Of a stretch of DNA of 64,000 bases, positions 1-14,425 are shown in pieces. This DNA comes from Cacajao melanocephalus (lineage: Eukaryota; Chordata; Mammalia; Primates; Pitheciidae). The stretch covers positions 1 to 64,000 of the forward strand of contig CAUYLG010008995.1 of NCBI GenBank assembly GCA_963573385.1, in the 5' to 3' direction. The position numbers were made by a program, and so were the translations under genes. Position 1 is the first letter of the stretch. Each line of letters opens with the position of its first letter. Below the pieces are notes generated by a model, which was not told where the DNA came from, did not search any database, and was given only the letters and a program-made list of their open reading frames with translations.

Positions 1-71
1 CCAAGATCATGCCATTGCACTCCAGCCTGTGTGACAGAGTGAGACTCTGTCACCAAAAAAAAAATAAAAAG
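1..71 (+). mobile_element. Alu, 3' end only (cut by window edge)
   Basis: The right-arm end of an Alu (the cattgcactccagcct motif) runs into an A-rich tail. The rest lies upstream of the window. Confidence 0.93.
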
Positions 72-204
72 GAATTCTTTCCATGTCACCACAACCTCAG
101 TTTACCCAGCCTACCATGGGAGCAGACTATGTCCCAGAGAACAGAAAGTGGCAGAAATTCAGAGCTCTGGAAGAAACAACAAGGGAATCAAAAAATAGTT
201 AAGT

Positions 205-485
205 GGGATCAGGTGTGGTGGCTCATGCCTATAATCCCAACACTTTGGGAGGCTGAGGCAGGAGGACTGCTTGAGCCCAGGAGTTTGAGACCAACTTGGG
301 CAACATAGCAAGACCCTGTCTCTACAAAAATTGTAAAAAGCAAGATGTGGTGGCATGTGTCTGTAATTCTAGCTGCTTGGGAGGCTGAGGCAGGAGGCCT
401 GCTTGAGCCCAGCAGGTGGAGGCTGCAGTGAGCTTTGATCATCCTGACACTGCACTCAGCCTGGGGAGTGTGACCCTGAGTTTGC
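205..485 (+). mobile_element. Alu, old (AluJ-like)
   Basis: Both arms are present: the left arm starts near gggatcaggtgtggtggctc and there is a mid A-rich linker. The copy is diverged, has the Alu-J style gcttgagcccagg, and has no intact poly(A) tail. Small open frames on both strands here are Alu translation artefacts. Confidence 0.92.
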
Positions 486-947
486 AAATACAATCAGGGT
501 AGTAGCCTGTGGCCCAGAGCAGAGAAATGTGTCTCTAAAGAGAAGTATGATCCTTGTAACATTGCCTTATATATAAATATTTTTCCCAACAGTGCAAAAT
601 ATCACTATGGAAATGTCAAAAAGAAAAAGGAATGGTAAAAAAAAAAATTATTTTCAGGAAAATCGAAGCTTCAAATTCCAGTACAAAGTTAAATCTATAA
701 TTTTATAAATTAAATGTATTAACCTGGTGGAGTTTGCTGCCACTAGGATACTCTTTCAGTAAAGCACAGAAAACTCTGAGTACATTTTTTTAATATGTAC
801 ACTTACCCAAAAGAAACATGAAACTTCAAAATGTCTAGCCTACACCAGATATTAATTTGAAGGGAGAACTGCAAGCCAGGCATTTATTTACTTCTTTATT
901 CAGTATTTCCTTGAGATTTCATCAAGTGAAAACCCCGCAGCAGTAGT
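486..947. other. AT-rich intergenic stretch, nothing recognised
   Basis: I see no repeat family, exon or RNA gene here. The sequence is AT-rich with short A and T runs. Confidence 0.5.
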
Positions 948-955
948 GGGAGAAC

Positions 956-1249
956 ATTTTTTTTTTTTTGAGGCAGTGTCTCGCTGTCGCCCAAACTGGA
1001 GTGCAGTGGCGCAATCTCGGCTCACTACAACCTCTGCCTCCCAGGTTCAAGTGATTCTTCTGCCTCGGCCTACTGAGTAGCTGGGATTACAGACGCTTGC
1101 CACCACACCTGGCTAATTTTTGTATTTTTAGTAGAGACGGGGTTTTACCATATTGGCCAGGCTGGTCTCAAACTCCTGCCCTTGTGATCGTCCCACTTCG
1201 GTCTCCCAGAGTGCTGGGATTGCAGGTGTGAGCCACTGTGCCCAACCAT
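956..1249 (-). mobile_element. Alu, full length, minus strand
   Basis: It starts with a T-run (the poly(A) tail on the other strand), continues through the reverse complement of both Alu arms, and ends at gtgcccaacc. The flanks carry the direct repeat gggagaac at 948-955 and 1250-1257, marking L1-mediated insertion. Confidence 0.96.
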
Positions 1250-1257
1250 GGGAGAAC

Positions 1258-3951
1258 TTTTTATTGCACTCTTAAAAGCATTAAGTATTACTAAGCAGGT
1301 TTTTTTTAATTTCTGAAAAGTTACATAACGTCATGTGATTTTCTTTATTGCTACGTTTTACTAAACATTTCCTAATAGAAAGGAAATGGGGACAATACTG
1401 ATATCCACTGGCCTTTGAGTCCTATAATGAAGTCATGAAGCAATTAGCAATGGCACTCTTTAGAGTCTTAGTATATAGAAGCTAGTATCTAACATAAGAA
1501 TATAAACCTATTCTTAGAATAGGATAGCATTCTTTAAAAGTATATAGGTTGTGATATTTGGGGAGCAGTCAGTTTGGGTCATGAGTTTGGGTCTGGGATT
1601 CAGGGTGCCTGATGGAGATGTGGAGAGGAGGAGACAGCTAGAAATAAAGGTAAAGGTTTGAAGACAAGGCATGGAGCTGGATGAAGACAATGTGAAGTGA
1701 TAGTCAAAGTTGTAGAGGATAAAGTCAAGACTGGAAATGTGTTATCTCAGAGAGTAAAAATAGGACACAACACAATAAATAATTGTTGAATTAATTAGTG
1801 GAACAAGAATACCATCCTGGGAAGCCTAGATATTCAAAAATAAAAGAACCCATGAAAACGGCTTAGAAAGCAATACTTGCAAATTATTTAACAGACTATT
1901 GTGATCATTAGATAGAAAATAGATTTGACTAGATTTGACAGCTTCTCTTTCCATTTTGAAGTACCAATAAAACCTCAATCTTCTCCTTAAATTAGTTTAC
2001 TAAATGATACCATAATTGATTTTCCTAAGTTCCTCTATCTTGCTGATTATCACATCACGTTTTCATATAATGAATGTCAAAGCCAACTTTTCAAAGTAAA
2101 CAAAGTAAATGTCCTAGCACAGCACTTATAAATGAGATATCCTGGGGTCAGTGTAAGCAAATTAGCAAAAGCAACTTTGCTCATAATCTACATATAAAGC
2201 ATTTTCCCCCTTTCACTCTTCACATAACAAACAGCAAAGCACACTGGTATCTAATTAAGTAAGATTAGACACAGATGAAATCCAGATACTGAAGAGGAGG
2301 CTCAATATGTTTCAATATCAATATAAGTTATGAATGACTATGCAAATCTATCATGTCAGAGCAGCAGGAGCACAGGCCTGCCGATTTAATGCCCCTGAGA
2401 AGTTACCAACAAATAACAAGCTGTTTCCAGAATTTTCTTAAGAAAAATGTTGATAAAATGACTTGAGTAGGCAATCACCAAATAGACCACTTCCAGATGG
2501 GATTGTGAACTTCTCATCTGTCTTCCTCCTCCTCCTTATCTAGATCCCCTGGACAGTCACCATCCACAAATTGCAAACATATTATATGGACATATTCCTG
2601 TCTACAAACCATTTTGGCATGATCCATTGAGACTTCACGACAAGCTTCATAGCCATGTCCTTCCAGGGTAGAGAAGGCTGTAAAGGAGTGTGTGAATGAG
2701 GAACACCTGGGTGCCTGGCTCCTATTCTATACTCACAGCAGGGGCTTACTGGGGTTGTATAAGTTGTCACATCTATGACTAGTGCTCCAGAAGATTTAAG
2801 TAGAAGATTTCCTGGGCCTCGAGGGGAAGTATCTGGATATAGTAATATGGAAATAACATTAGTTTAGGATTAGCGTCTAGAAGTTTGTTTAACTAGTATT
2901 TCAAATTTTCTAAGGAAGGATTAAGGTACCCTTTTCAGCTGAATTTCTTCAAAGGGTACCAAGCACTGTTTGCTACCTGTTTGTATCTTCCATAGCATTT
3001 GATAAGCACTAAATGAGTGAAATGAATCTTTGCACCCTCAAGTGCTAACTGATACTATCTTTGTGAAATACACAGCATGGGAAAGGTAAAGATCTCAGAG
3101 AACTTAAATAATAGGTTTTGTCTTCCAAAAGCAGTGTCTGAACTTGAACACTGGGTTTATTTTTGTTCCGACTTAAGTCCACACATAGTAGATTTTAGAG
3201 AAAAAATTTATTTCCTTGTTAGGAAAAAGGCAATTGTATCCTGAACCTTGTTAATTTCATTATTTGGCATGTGTAGTTATATACTCAGGCATTTTAATTG
3301 CTATTTTATAGCCTTTAAAAATCTTTTTCCTAAAAATGAAAAACAATTAAGCAGATTTGATCATCTGTGGAGAATTACTAGAACAAAAAAATCTATTATG
3401 TAATTCACATGAACCATATAAATTTATTTTAGGGGGGACAATAAACTAGGTTGCATAGATTAAATAAATTAATTTTACTCCTAATGTACACCAGAGCATT
3501 TGACTGGCATAATAGGTACCTATAAATATTTTATAAACAAGTGACTATATGAATTTAATTTTACTTTTCAATATGTAAGGATTTTGAATGTCTTACTCAC
3601 TCATTCACAGTGAAGAGTTTGATTCCACAGTATAATGTAGAGATAGGGGGCAGAGATTAGTTTAAAGGAAACTCCAATGTTGATTAAAAGTAATGTGATT
3701 TTAAATAGTACCTCAATATATTGAAACTGTGTTTATAATATTCATTTAATATTGAAAGCAACTAAGTTTCCTTAGCCATTGTTCTGCTCTCATGCTCTGA
3801 AAACTCCTTTCTCAAAATTCACCTACTATAAAAAAATCAGTGTACCAAGCAACATTCCAAAGCAAAAAGAAATGCTAAAAAGAAAAGAGCAAAAAGCTAA
3901 ACTCTAATCAGATCTTTGCTATATGTGGGGGTTACATATCTTGATGTGTGC
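1258..3951. other. AT-rich intergenic DNA, no gene recognised
   Basis: No Alu, L1, LTR or plausible exon is visible. The part around 1560-1760 (purine-rich, with a ggtgcctgatggagatgt phrase) faintly resembles minus-strand L2, but too weakly to call. Open frames of about 60 codons at 2074 and 2582 look like chance. Confidence 0.5.
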
Positions 3952-4017
3952 ATATCTATCTATCTATCTATATCTATATATTTATATAGATATAGCGTGT
4001 GTGTGTGTGTGTGTGTG
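3952..4017. repeat. Compound microsatellite (TATC)n/(TA)n/(TG)n
   Basis: A short tatc array passes into tata-rich sequence and then an uninterrupted tg run of about 22 bases. It is likely to vary in length between individuals. Confidence 0.95.
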
Positions 4018-5229
4018 CCCACACATCTTAATATTTCAAAGGGGAAAAAAATCTTCCGATTTTAGGTAAGAAAACTGCTTTTTAGCAGTTTAATTCTTCG
4101 CCAGCTATCTCTATCAGTGTTCTCCCAAAATTAAGCTGAATGTGGTTTTCCTATAATCACATTAGCCAATGAACGAAAAAGCATCTAATGGTCACATAAA
4201 AACCATACCTATTAACTTGTAAATGTTTTACCTAGCTTAGACAGATGCATATTGGTGATTTGCAAGAGTTTATAAAACTGTATGTATTTTGGTCAACTAT
4301 TTACTTAATCTGGAATCAAAGTGTGAAAATTTTTCAAAATGTGTAAAGTTAGATATTATACCTTTTATACAGTGTAAAACTATTTAAAAGATTGTCTGGG
4401 TGTTTATTCACTTAGTCAAACGGTTTTTACACACTTTGAGCATTTATTTCCTTTCATTTCAATACAAACTTTAATAAGTTTAACAAGCATAAAGATGGCG
4501 GAAACCATGTGTAGGAAGTTTAAGAAAACTTAAATGAATTAGTAATGAGATGTTAGAGGAGAAAAAAAAAACAACTCACTACGAAAAGATGGACAAAAAA
4601 TACTAACAGAAGGGAGAAAATAATTAAATGTAAAGAGAAGAAAAATGCAATCAGACTAACCAAATAAAAATACCAGACATGAAAAATCAACACATTGTCA
4701 TCAGTGTAAGAGAGCAAAGCACAGAAAAATATGTGCCTCGCACATGAGCTCTGCAATGTAAAATGCTGAAGAAAATACTGTGAAACACGTTCAATAAGCA
4801 CTGATTAACAGCAATTACGGCCTGGTTTTATAGCATATGTTACAGAGGGTACGACTACCAGGTCACAGCTAGCCTTTTGATCTTGTTTGAAGTACAGAAT
4901 TGTAGTAACTCATGAGTAGATTGAAATAAATCACAGATAATGACTTAACAATCATGTACTGTAACCTTACTTGCTAGATGCAATTCATTTCAACCAGTAT
5001 TTGTCATCTTAAACTTTGTACTCGGGGATAATGGGTTTCGAGTCACTTTGTTCATTTTCTTCTTACCCAGAGCTACCACTATAGTCATTTGGCAGGCTGA
5101 AAAATAAAAATTACTAGATTTGCTCAGGCAAAAGAGTTGTTAGACATCCAAAAAGCCAAAGAAAATATAGGTATATTTACTCAAAAGCAAGTTTAAGAAT
5201 TCATAACATCAAGTGTACTTAAATTACAT
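4018..5229. other. AT-rich intergenic DNA, nothing recognised
   Basis: No repeat family or exon is recognisable. The 82-codon minus-strand frame at 4553-4801 is a hydrophobic translation of A/T-rich DNA and is probably chance. Confidence 0.5.
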
Positions 5230-5560
5230 CAAGATTCATCACAATGATTTTGTCCTTCAACCTAGTACTTTGATTTCAAGAAAGCCAAAAATTTTCCCAA
5301 GGAAATAACTCAAAACTCAGTAGGAAAAAATTCTGGGTACAATGCCCTCATGTGTATATCTCTAAAAGTGAAAAACACAAACCCACACAAATACTCAGAA
5401 ACAGCTAAGAAGATCACCTTGCATCTTCTGCACAGGCTATTATTCAATCACTAACAGTGATTTTAAAGAAATATGGAGAATGCTCATGCTAAAAAGCTAA
5501 AAAGGAAACACTATATACAATTAAATACATAATATATTTTTTAAATGCAGGTAAGTGTAA
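5230..5560 (+). mobile_element. Old L1 (L1M-type) 3' end fragment
   Basis: Phrases such as ttttcccaaggaaataactc and tatggagaatgctcatgct match, with heavy decay, the 3' region of old mammalian L1 elements. Ends are not sharp and no target-site duplication is visible. It could be a related L1M subfamily. Confidence 0.6.
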
Positions 5561-6375
<815 letters not shown>

Positions 6376-6390
6376 ATAATCCACCACGGT

Positions 6391-6800
6391 ATCTGAAATG
6401 GAGAACACCAAAGGCTTGCTCTTGCATCTGCTACTGTCAGACCCCAAGGGGGCTGCAGAAAGGAGCAGGCTGCTTCTTTAACCATTCTCATTGCCTGTCA
6501 TGATGGCTTGAAGTTGACAATGACCTGTCTCTTCTTTTCTGAGCATGCGCTTGTAGAGTCAGGGTCACAGATGGAACAGGAGGTACAGGGAGTGAGGAGG
6601 AGTCTACTCTATAGGGTGGCAAACTTTCTACCCCTGTCTTCCTATTAGAGGCACAAATAATGACACTTGAGGTTTGCAAACTTGCTCCTGTGGCTTCCAC
6701 CAATTTAATCCTCTCGTATGTTCAAATCACAATATGAGATAAAAATAGTTACCAAGGACTCTAAATGGCTACTTTGCTGGGAACTCTTTGGACTCTTATG
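6391..6800. other. Intergenic DNA, nothing recognised
   Basis: Mixed-composition unique sequence. The minus-strand frame at 6488-6703 has no recognisable similarity. Confidence 0.45.
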
Positions 6801-7513
6801 ACTGTACTTTGATGCTGCATATGTGACAACATTGCTTCCTCTTACTCGGAACGTTGCCTTTTCTTTCAGCAAAACCACTCACTCACCTAATCTTTTTGGG
6901 TGCCACTTTTCACAACCCTCCATCTACTTGTCTCCTCAATGTGGGTGCTTCTTGAGGTTCCATCTTGTCTCAGTCTCCTGGGATCATCCTTTCAGTGGTT
7001 ATTTTCCAGATGCCATGCCAAGGCCACTACTCCGGTATCCATCCTTCTCGACCCTGCCCTGGACCCCAGTCGAATGACCTCTATGAAGTCTCTAGGTGTT
7101 TCCTTGCCCCTTGGCTTCATGATGGATTTGCCCAATTGGAGGCTGAAGATAAGATGGTGGGAAGAGATGGAGGTCAGCCTGTATATTCCCTGGGCTCTTT
7201 CCCTGCTAGGCTGTGGGCTGGCAGTGACTAAGCTCCTCCACTGAGGCTAAGCTCCCATGGACAACCCTCTCCTACCACCGCACTCATAGATTCAGCTCCT
7301 ACATCTCCATGTTGTAAATTCTCCTTCTGTTCCACCCTCCAGGCCTCGGAGAGGTAATGGCTCTCTGTGGTTGCTGGTCTTGGTGTGTTTCATCATCTCA
7401 GTTGGTTTTCTGAATCCTGCCCACAACCTTTATATATAGTCTTGTCATCAAATTCTCCTTAATTATCCCATTTGAGTGTGACATCTGCTTCCTGCTAGGA
7501 TCCTGACTAACAC
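6801..7513 (+). repeat. Probable interspersed repeat, family not assigned
   Basis: The stretch from about 7180 (ctgtgggctggcagtgact) through caggcctcggagaggtaatgg to tgcttcctgctaggatcctg looks like a dispersed repeat I have seen in many mammalian loci, ending near gactaacac. I cannot place it in a named family, and the 5' limit is a guess. The overlapping frames at 6823-7244 are probably fortuitous. Confidence 0.45.
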
Positions 7514-7599
7514 TCCCTCTTATTCTCACTCAGCTTTAATTACTACCACAGGAAAATGACTTTAAATCACTATCGCCCAATCTCTTTCCAATTTTCACA

Positions 7600-8200
7600 C
7601 ATGTATTACAGACTGCCTTCTAAAGATTCCAAAATAACTTCAAATTAACATGTCTCAAATGGAGCCCACCTCCTTCACTCACCTCTGCCTGCTCCACCCA
7701 CCCCTCCCTTCAACCCATTTCTCAGCCTGTATTTAGAGAACAGACAACCATCCACCCACCTGCACAATCTAGAAAATTGCCAATTATCCCAATTTCTCTC
7801 TTTCACCTATTACCAAATAAGCTTATTTTACTTCCTATATAATTCTTATTTTTTTTTTTTTTTGAGATAGAGTCTTGCTCTGTCACCCAGGCTGGAGTGC
7901 AGTGGCATGAGCTTGGCTCACTGTAACCTCTGCCTCCTAGGTTCAAACCATTCTCCTGCCTCAGTCTCCCCAGTAGCTTGGACTACAGGCACATACTACC
8001 ACGCCAAGCTAATTTTTGTATTTTTTGTAGAGATGGGGTTTCACCATGTCGGCCAGGCTGGTCTTGAACTCCTGACCTTCTGATCCAACTGCCTCAGCCC
8101 CCCCAAAGTGCTAGGATTGCAGGTGTGAGCCACTATGCCTGGACTACTTCCTATATAATTCTTAAATGTGTTTCCTCCCTTCATCTACATGGCCTGTACT
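7600..8200 (+). mobile_element. L2 LINE fragment, split by an Alu
   Basis: Phrases such as aaattaacatgtctcaaatgg and the later ctctctttcacc follow the order of the 3' part of the L2 consensus (cttaacatgtccaaaactga, then the ctctctttctctcac region). The copy is heavily diverged. An Alu at 7849-8144 interrupts it. Confidence 0.6.
7849..8144 (-). mobile_element. Alu, full length, minus strand
   Basis: T-run head, then the reverse complement of both arms. A perfect 20-bp target-site duplication, tacttcctatataattctta, lies at 7829-7848 and 8145-8164. It inserted into older L2 sequence. Confidence 0.97.
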
Positions 8201-8345
8201 TCAGTTCAGAATCCATGCTCATTATGTGGTACAGGAAATTCTGTTCTTGTCTCTCACCAACGAGATTGTATCCGATTTGATAAAAGAAACTGTTGCCTGC
8301 TGTGTGCACCAGTAAGTGTGTTGGTTGAATGAGTGCCTGAATGAA

Positions 8346-9244
8346 TGAAGCACAAAATGAAGACGAGAATAACAGAATTTCACTATTTTTCCATAGGTCT
8401 AACATATAGCTCTCTGTCATTTCAACCTGCACACACATATGCGCACACACTCATGTTTAATAATACATCAGACCCATTAATCTTAATTTTGTTTTGTTTT
8501 GCAGGGTGGGTTCAAAGCAATGGTGTGCTAGAAAGTCATTAATTACTGGCTTCCTGGAGGGAAAAGTCAAAACCTTGACGTGTAGCATTTGCCAATTTCC
8601 CTGATGAAAATACTCCCAACATTGCCAGTTTCAAGCTACTAGAGTAAATTATTGATTTAGGAGCTAGAAAAAGATGTGAACAACCGCTTTTCCTGAGCTG
8701 GTATGAGCTGCTACAGCAGAACACTGAGTGGCTTTTATGAAAGGCCCATGTGTCACAGGGGAGGTTAGGTTAACCAAATTACCAGAGATTTCTGAAATGA
8801 CACAATCACAAGGAATGGAGTGTTTTACAATTCTACATGAAAAATAAATCATTTATCAAAAATAGTAATAATAAAGAAGTCCAGGGGCATCATCAGAACC
8901 TGATGATCAATTGAAGATAATTTAATTTTGTTTTGTGAAGGTTCCTGCCTGTGTATTCTTTAATCTAGCTTCACTCGGTGGAATAATCATTTACCATTTG
9001 CCTTTATTTTGTGAGTCTCTGTTCAAGTGAGGAACCAAGTGTCAAAAGGAAGATGTAGATTTAACACCTACTGATGAAGTCAAATAACTTAATGCATGAG
9101 GGTTGCACTGTTTCTAAACAGGGGAAGGATGAGTGAAGGCTGCTTATGCGTAACTGGGAAGACCACTAAAGGGCTCTTGGAAGAAGAAATATTTTTTTGT
9201 ACTTTGGTAAGAAAACCTAGGATAAATTGAGACCAGAGGAAAGG
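8346..9244. other. Intergenic DNA, nothing recognised
   Basis: No repeat family or exon identified. Small frames on both strands (8181-8852) are short and have no recognisable protein. Confidence 0.45.
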
Positions 9245-9345
9245 AAAATTGAGGTTTGCTGGAGTACTTGGTATAAAGCTTGGCACATAGTAAGAGCTCA
9301 GTAAATAGCGAGTGAATGAGTTAATGATTCAGTGAATAAATGATT
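9245..9345 (+). mobile_element. L2 3' end fragment
   Basis: gcttggcacatagtaagagctcagtaaatagcgagtgaatg closely follows the L2 tail pattern (cctggcacatagtagg, then ctcaataaatatttgttgaatga). Confidence 0.65.
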
Positions 9346-9499
9346 GAGTAAATGAATTAAAGGGAAAACATAGGTAAAGGAAGAGATGTCAATGAGCATA
9401 GGTATTGGGTTTGATCTATACGGCCCAATAGACTGAACCCTGCACCACTTGACCCCACTATTTCCTATTCAACCTTAATTCCTAGCACTGCTGATTCAC

Positions 9500-10435
<936 letters not shown>

Positions 10436-10925
10436 AATGTCACGTCCATTTCAATCTCCACAAGATTGTTCCCATCCCTGAGGTGACTTCACACCCTCCC
10501 ACCTCCACTATAAATGCAGATCTAATATTTCTTTCTATGCCTAGCTCAAAACCCATTATCTAATTCAATAAATATTCATTAATGAATGATTAATGAATAG
10601 GAAAACATTAAATGTTCTAGAACAATTATGTTCTAGACCTTGTGTTTGTGACAAGGACTATATGGCCACATAGAATTTTACCAGCTGCTCCGAGGAATGT
10701 TTTTTTCTACCCAGAAGGATACACCACTCATTGCCATGTTGTGTGTGAGGAGCACTAGCAGATGTGTGGCCAAAATCTATGGAAGCACATAGCAGAAATA
10801 AATGAAGAGCCTCTGGATATTCAACAAAGCTCCACAAAGAAAGAGGCATTTGGCTTACTTTTAAGACTGTCTTTTTTAATGTTTTCCTATTTCTTAGAAA
10901 AAATATGATAATAATATGTATTTCT
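10436..10925. other. Intergenic DNA, nothing firmly recognised
   Basis: AT-rich, with several aatgaatg phrases that may be L2-tail decay. No exon seen. Confidence 0.4.
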
Positions 10926-11010
10926 TTGAAAAACCTACTGTATACTGGGTTTCTACTCGGTACCAGTCACTCTGATTGAGGCTTTTCATAAATTACCAAT
11001 TTAATCCTAC
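10926..11010 (+). mobile_element. MIR fragment
   Basis: ctactcggtaccagtcactctg followed by aatttaatcctacctt parallels the MIR consensus segment around tgccaggcactgtgc and atttaatcctcac. Confidence 0.55.
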
Positions 11011-11064
11011 CTTAGAATCTTTTCTGACCTCTAAATTTTAGCAACATGGTTTTGCAATAAAATT

Positions 11065-11526
11065 CCACATACTGTTTACAATAGTAAAGACCTGGAATCA
11101 ACCCAAATGTCCATCATCGATAGACTGGATAAAGAAAATGTGGCATATATACACCATGGAATACTACACAGTCATAAAAAATGATGAGTTCGTGTCCTTC
11201 ATAGGGACATGGATGAATCTGGAAACCATCATTCTCAGGAAACTGACACAAGAACAGAAAATGAAACACCGCATGTTATCACTCATGGGGGGTGTAAATT
11301 AGAACACGTGGACATAGGGACGGGAGCATCACACACTGCAGTCGGGGGGGGTGCTAGGAGAGGGACAGTGGGGGTTGGGGAGGGTGGCGAGGGATAATGA
11401 GGGGAGAAATACTCGATATAGGTGATGGGGGAATGAAGGCAGCAAACCACCTTGCCATGTATGTACCTATGCAAAAATCCTGCATGATCTGCACATGTAC
11501 CCCAGAACCTAAAGTACAATTTTTAA
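11065..11526 (+). mobile_element. L1 3' end, 5'-truncated (primate-type)
   Basis: The end of ORF2 (caatagtaaagacctggaatc, then accatggaatactacacagtc) and the L1 3' UTR with its G-rich tract (near 11345-11400) are present, ending at aacctaaagtacaa and a weak A-rich tail. It is about 460 bp of a roughly 6-kb element. A degenerate repeat (attccacat / aatccacac) at the two ends may be the target-site duplication. Confidence 0.93.
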
Positions 11527-11959
11527 AAAATCCACACAAATATATAAGGCATGATTGTTTTATAAATTGTTTTGGTTAATGTCCTGGCTTCCCAAAATAT
11601 TGCTTCAAAGCTGCAGTCTGATATTATGTGTTTTCTGCATTCCCGCCTCCATCCTCCCCCATAATGCTCTGCCAGACACAGACTAAGTGGTTAATAGACA
11701 CCTTTTGGATAAATGGAATCCAGGTGGCCTTTGAGTGTATGTGGTAGAGAGTTTCTATTACAGTCCAAGAGTTCTACAAATAAATTATGAGGCATCACAA
11801 AAATTACTTCTTCATTGCATATGATTTTCTTTTAAATGCAAAAATATGAGGATCATCATTGCACACCTGCTGTACATATTTTTCATGTATGTCCTAAAAG
11901 AGATCAAGCAAAAACGTGGAAGAAGATACAATTTCTTTGGAATTTCAATCTTTTCCTGC

Positions 11960-12150
11960 CTGAGATTCCCTAGGTACAGGCACTGTGCACATGCTTCTGA
12001 TATGCTGTACTTCACTGAGTCCTGGCTACAGCCCTGTGACATTGACATCTCCAACTGACAGATAAGAGAGAAAAGATCAAAGAAATCCCATGGAACTTGG
12101 GCAAGATCAAATAAAACTGGCACTCAGAACTTGGAATCTTTGAAGCCCAC
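11960..12150 (+). mobile_element. MIR
   Basis: The order gtacaggcactgtgcacatg, ctacagccctgtgacattg, acagataagagagaaaag and then gggcaagatcaaat matches the MIR core and 3' part. It is old and diverged. The overlapping 103-codon minus frame (11812-12123) is antisense to it and unlikely to be coding. Confidence 0.7.
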
Positions 12151-14285
12151 CCTCTTCTATCATCCTTTTATTTCCTTCACTGCAATACTATCTCCCCAAT
12201 GACTTCTTCTATCCAACCATTGCTTTCATGTTAGTGGGTTTTATTCTTGTCAAAGTGTTTCATAAACAAATTAGGACCTTTATAAAAACGTTGTCTTCTT
12301 AATCGCATAAGATTGTCTACTAAATATGAAAATGGGAGGTTCAACACAATAAAACTGCAATTCATATTTTCCCAATGTTCTGAGAAAACAAAGTAAAACA
12401 GTAAAAAGACCAAAAAAAATAAAAAGATGAATTATGTATTGATGTCCCAGAATCTCCTTAAATATACAAACTAGGTAAGCCACTTTCAGAATTTAATGAT
12501 CAAGACATTAAGTTACTGGACAAAATAAAACTCTCAAACCTCAGCTAAAGTCTGCAACAGAAAAAAAAATGTAGTCTGTGCTCAAACATTGGAATCTCAA
12601 AGCTTCCTTGCAGTAGCATTATTGAAATTGCTTCTTGTTCCTGCATTAAGTAAAAGCATTTGGTAAAATATAAAAGAAAGATAAACTTTCCCTTTTTTTT
12701 GCCATAATAGGTAAGCTGTTTCTTGCCTCATTTATTATCTCTCAGCTAACATGTCCCATGGCCCTCATTTTCCTGTAATGTTATCTGTGTTATAACTTTA
12801 TGGTGACATCATCTAAAGAGCATAATTGCATCCGAGAGCTTTACAATTATTGAATTTTGCACATTCCACAGTGTAATATAAATTATAACCTGCATTCTTA
12901 ACAAGTGAAAAGAAAAGAAGTAAGCATATTATTTAGCCTAGTTAAAAAAAAATCTGGCATCAGTATGGTGCGGTTTGGCAATGAGAACTAGAGACTGTAA
13001 AACTAGCCTAATATAGAGAAATGGAGAGATAAAGAATACATTAGAGATGAAGCATTCCACAGCGTAAGCTTCACCCTGATGGTTGGAACATCTGAATAAA
13101 AGGTTAAGAACGCTTGATTTCCTAAACCATGTAACAGAGGTCAATTTAAGAATTACAGTTCAGTTAATATCTTTAAAGAGCAAAGAAGTATTTTTATAAA
13201 CAGTTAAGTCACACACAACACAACATATATAAATCAGTACATAAACACTGTTTTAAAAACAAACATCATTTGCAGGGCATTTTAAATGGGGATTTAATGT
13301 TTAAATGTAATTACAGGATAAATATTTATTAACAAAACATATAGAAAAGCTTATAAAAACAAAGGCACATTTATACTTCCAAGTCATCCTACACTAATGG
13401 AAAGGTCAGTGCCTCCATATAAAGAACTTAAAGCACTGTGGCATTTCATACAAAGGAATCAAAGAATAAAATGGGCGTATGAGGCCACTACTTATCAGTA
13501 ATGATTCCATGTTTCCAAGATACCTGCTTACTCAGCCTGAAAATTAAAAAGTATAAAATCAGAAAGATTTTTTTAACAAGGGTTTTGGACATCCAGCAGA
13601 ACTGTGTCATTTTATGACAACCCAATGTACGGTATGCCTTTTAAATGCACAATGAATATTCGCTGAATAATGAAAGAAAGGTTGGGTCAATCCTTAAAAA
13701 ATATTACATTGGGATATAACGTTATTTCCTCTTTTTAAAATAATAAGTGTACTTAGCAAACCATCTATTTTAAAGGTCTTATGCAGTTTTTACAGCTTTT
13801 TTGCCCTTTTTTCTCTTAAAAACAAAAATTATTAAGGAGAATAACTTGTAAGAGATTAGATAAAGTTATTAAACGACCAGCACACCTACAGGTTAAATAT
13901 GAGAAGGAATCATTTGCACCACAGTGCTGTGGTTTCATTGTTTTAATATCATGGTATATTTACAGAAGTTTCATTTTCTTTTCTTTCCTTAAAAGTAAAA
14001 ATATATTGAGGTAAAAGATACATTTAAACTTCTAACCACCAGCATAAAGCTTATTAAAACAGAATAACTGGGAAAGCAGGCATAGTTCTCCAAAGGATTT
14101 ATATTGAAATCAATATCAATCATAAAAGATGGAGGGTATTTTTAATAATCTTACCCAGAATGAGGAAAAACTGGAGAAACATCCTACTCTTTCTTATTAT
14201 GCAACTCATGTTTAGGTCAAAATATAATATTCCTTAACTAGAGCCTATTGACGCTATTAAGTTTGTAAAAACTCAAGGAATATCT
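12151..14285. other. Repeat-poor AT-rich DNA
   Basis: No Alu, L1 or LTR. A possible L2-tail relic lies near 13640-13672 (tgaatattcgctgaataatgaa). No exon recognised. It is part of the 9.3-kb tract without young insertions (11.5-20.8 kb). Confidence 0.5.
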
Positions 14286-14425
14286 AGCTCAGTGGTTCTC
14301 ACTCCTGCTGAGAATCAGGACCCCCCCGTGGGCCTTTTCAGACCTACTGAAACCAAATTTCCCAGGTGGAATCAGGGCATCTGACTTTCTCAGACAATCT
14401 GGAAGGGGTTTGAGAACTCCAGCAA
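14286..14425. mobile_element. MER5-like hAT (Charlie-type) DNA transposon relic
   Basis: It opens with cagtggttctcactcctgct, which resembles the MER5 terminal inverted repeat (cagtggttctcaa). It ends near ggtttgagaactccagc, resembling the complementary terminus. The interior is diverged. Confidence 0.6.
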
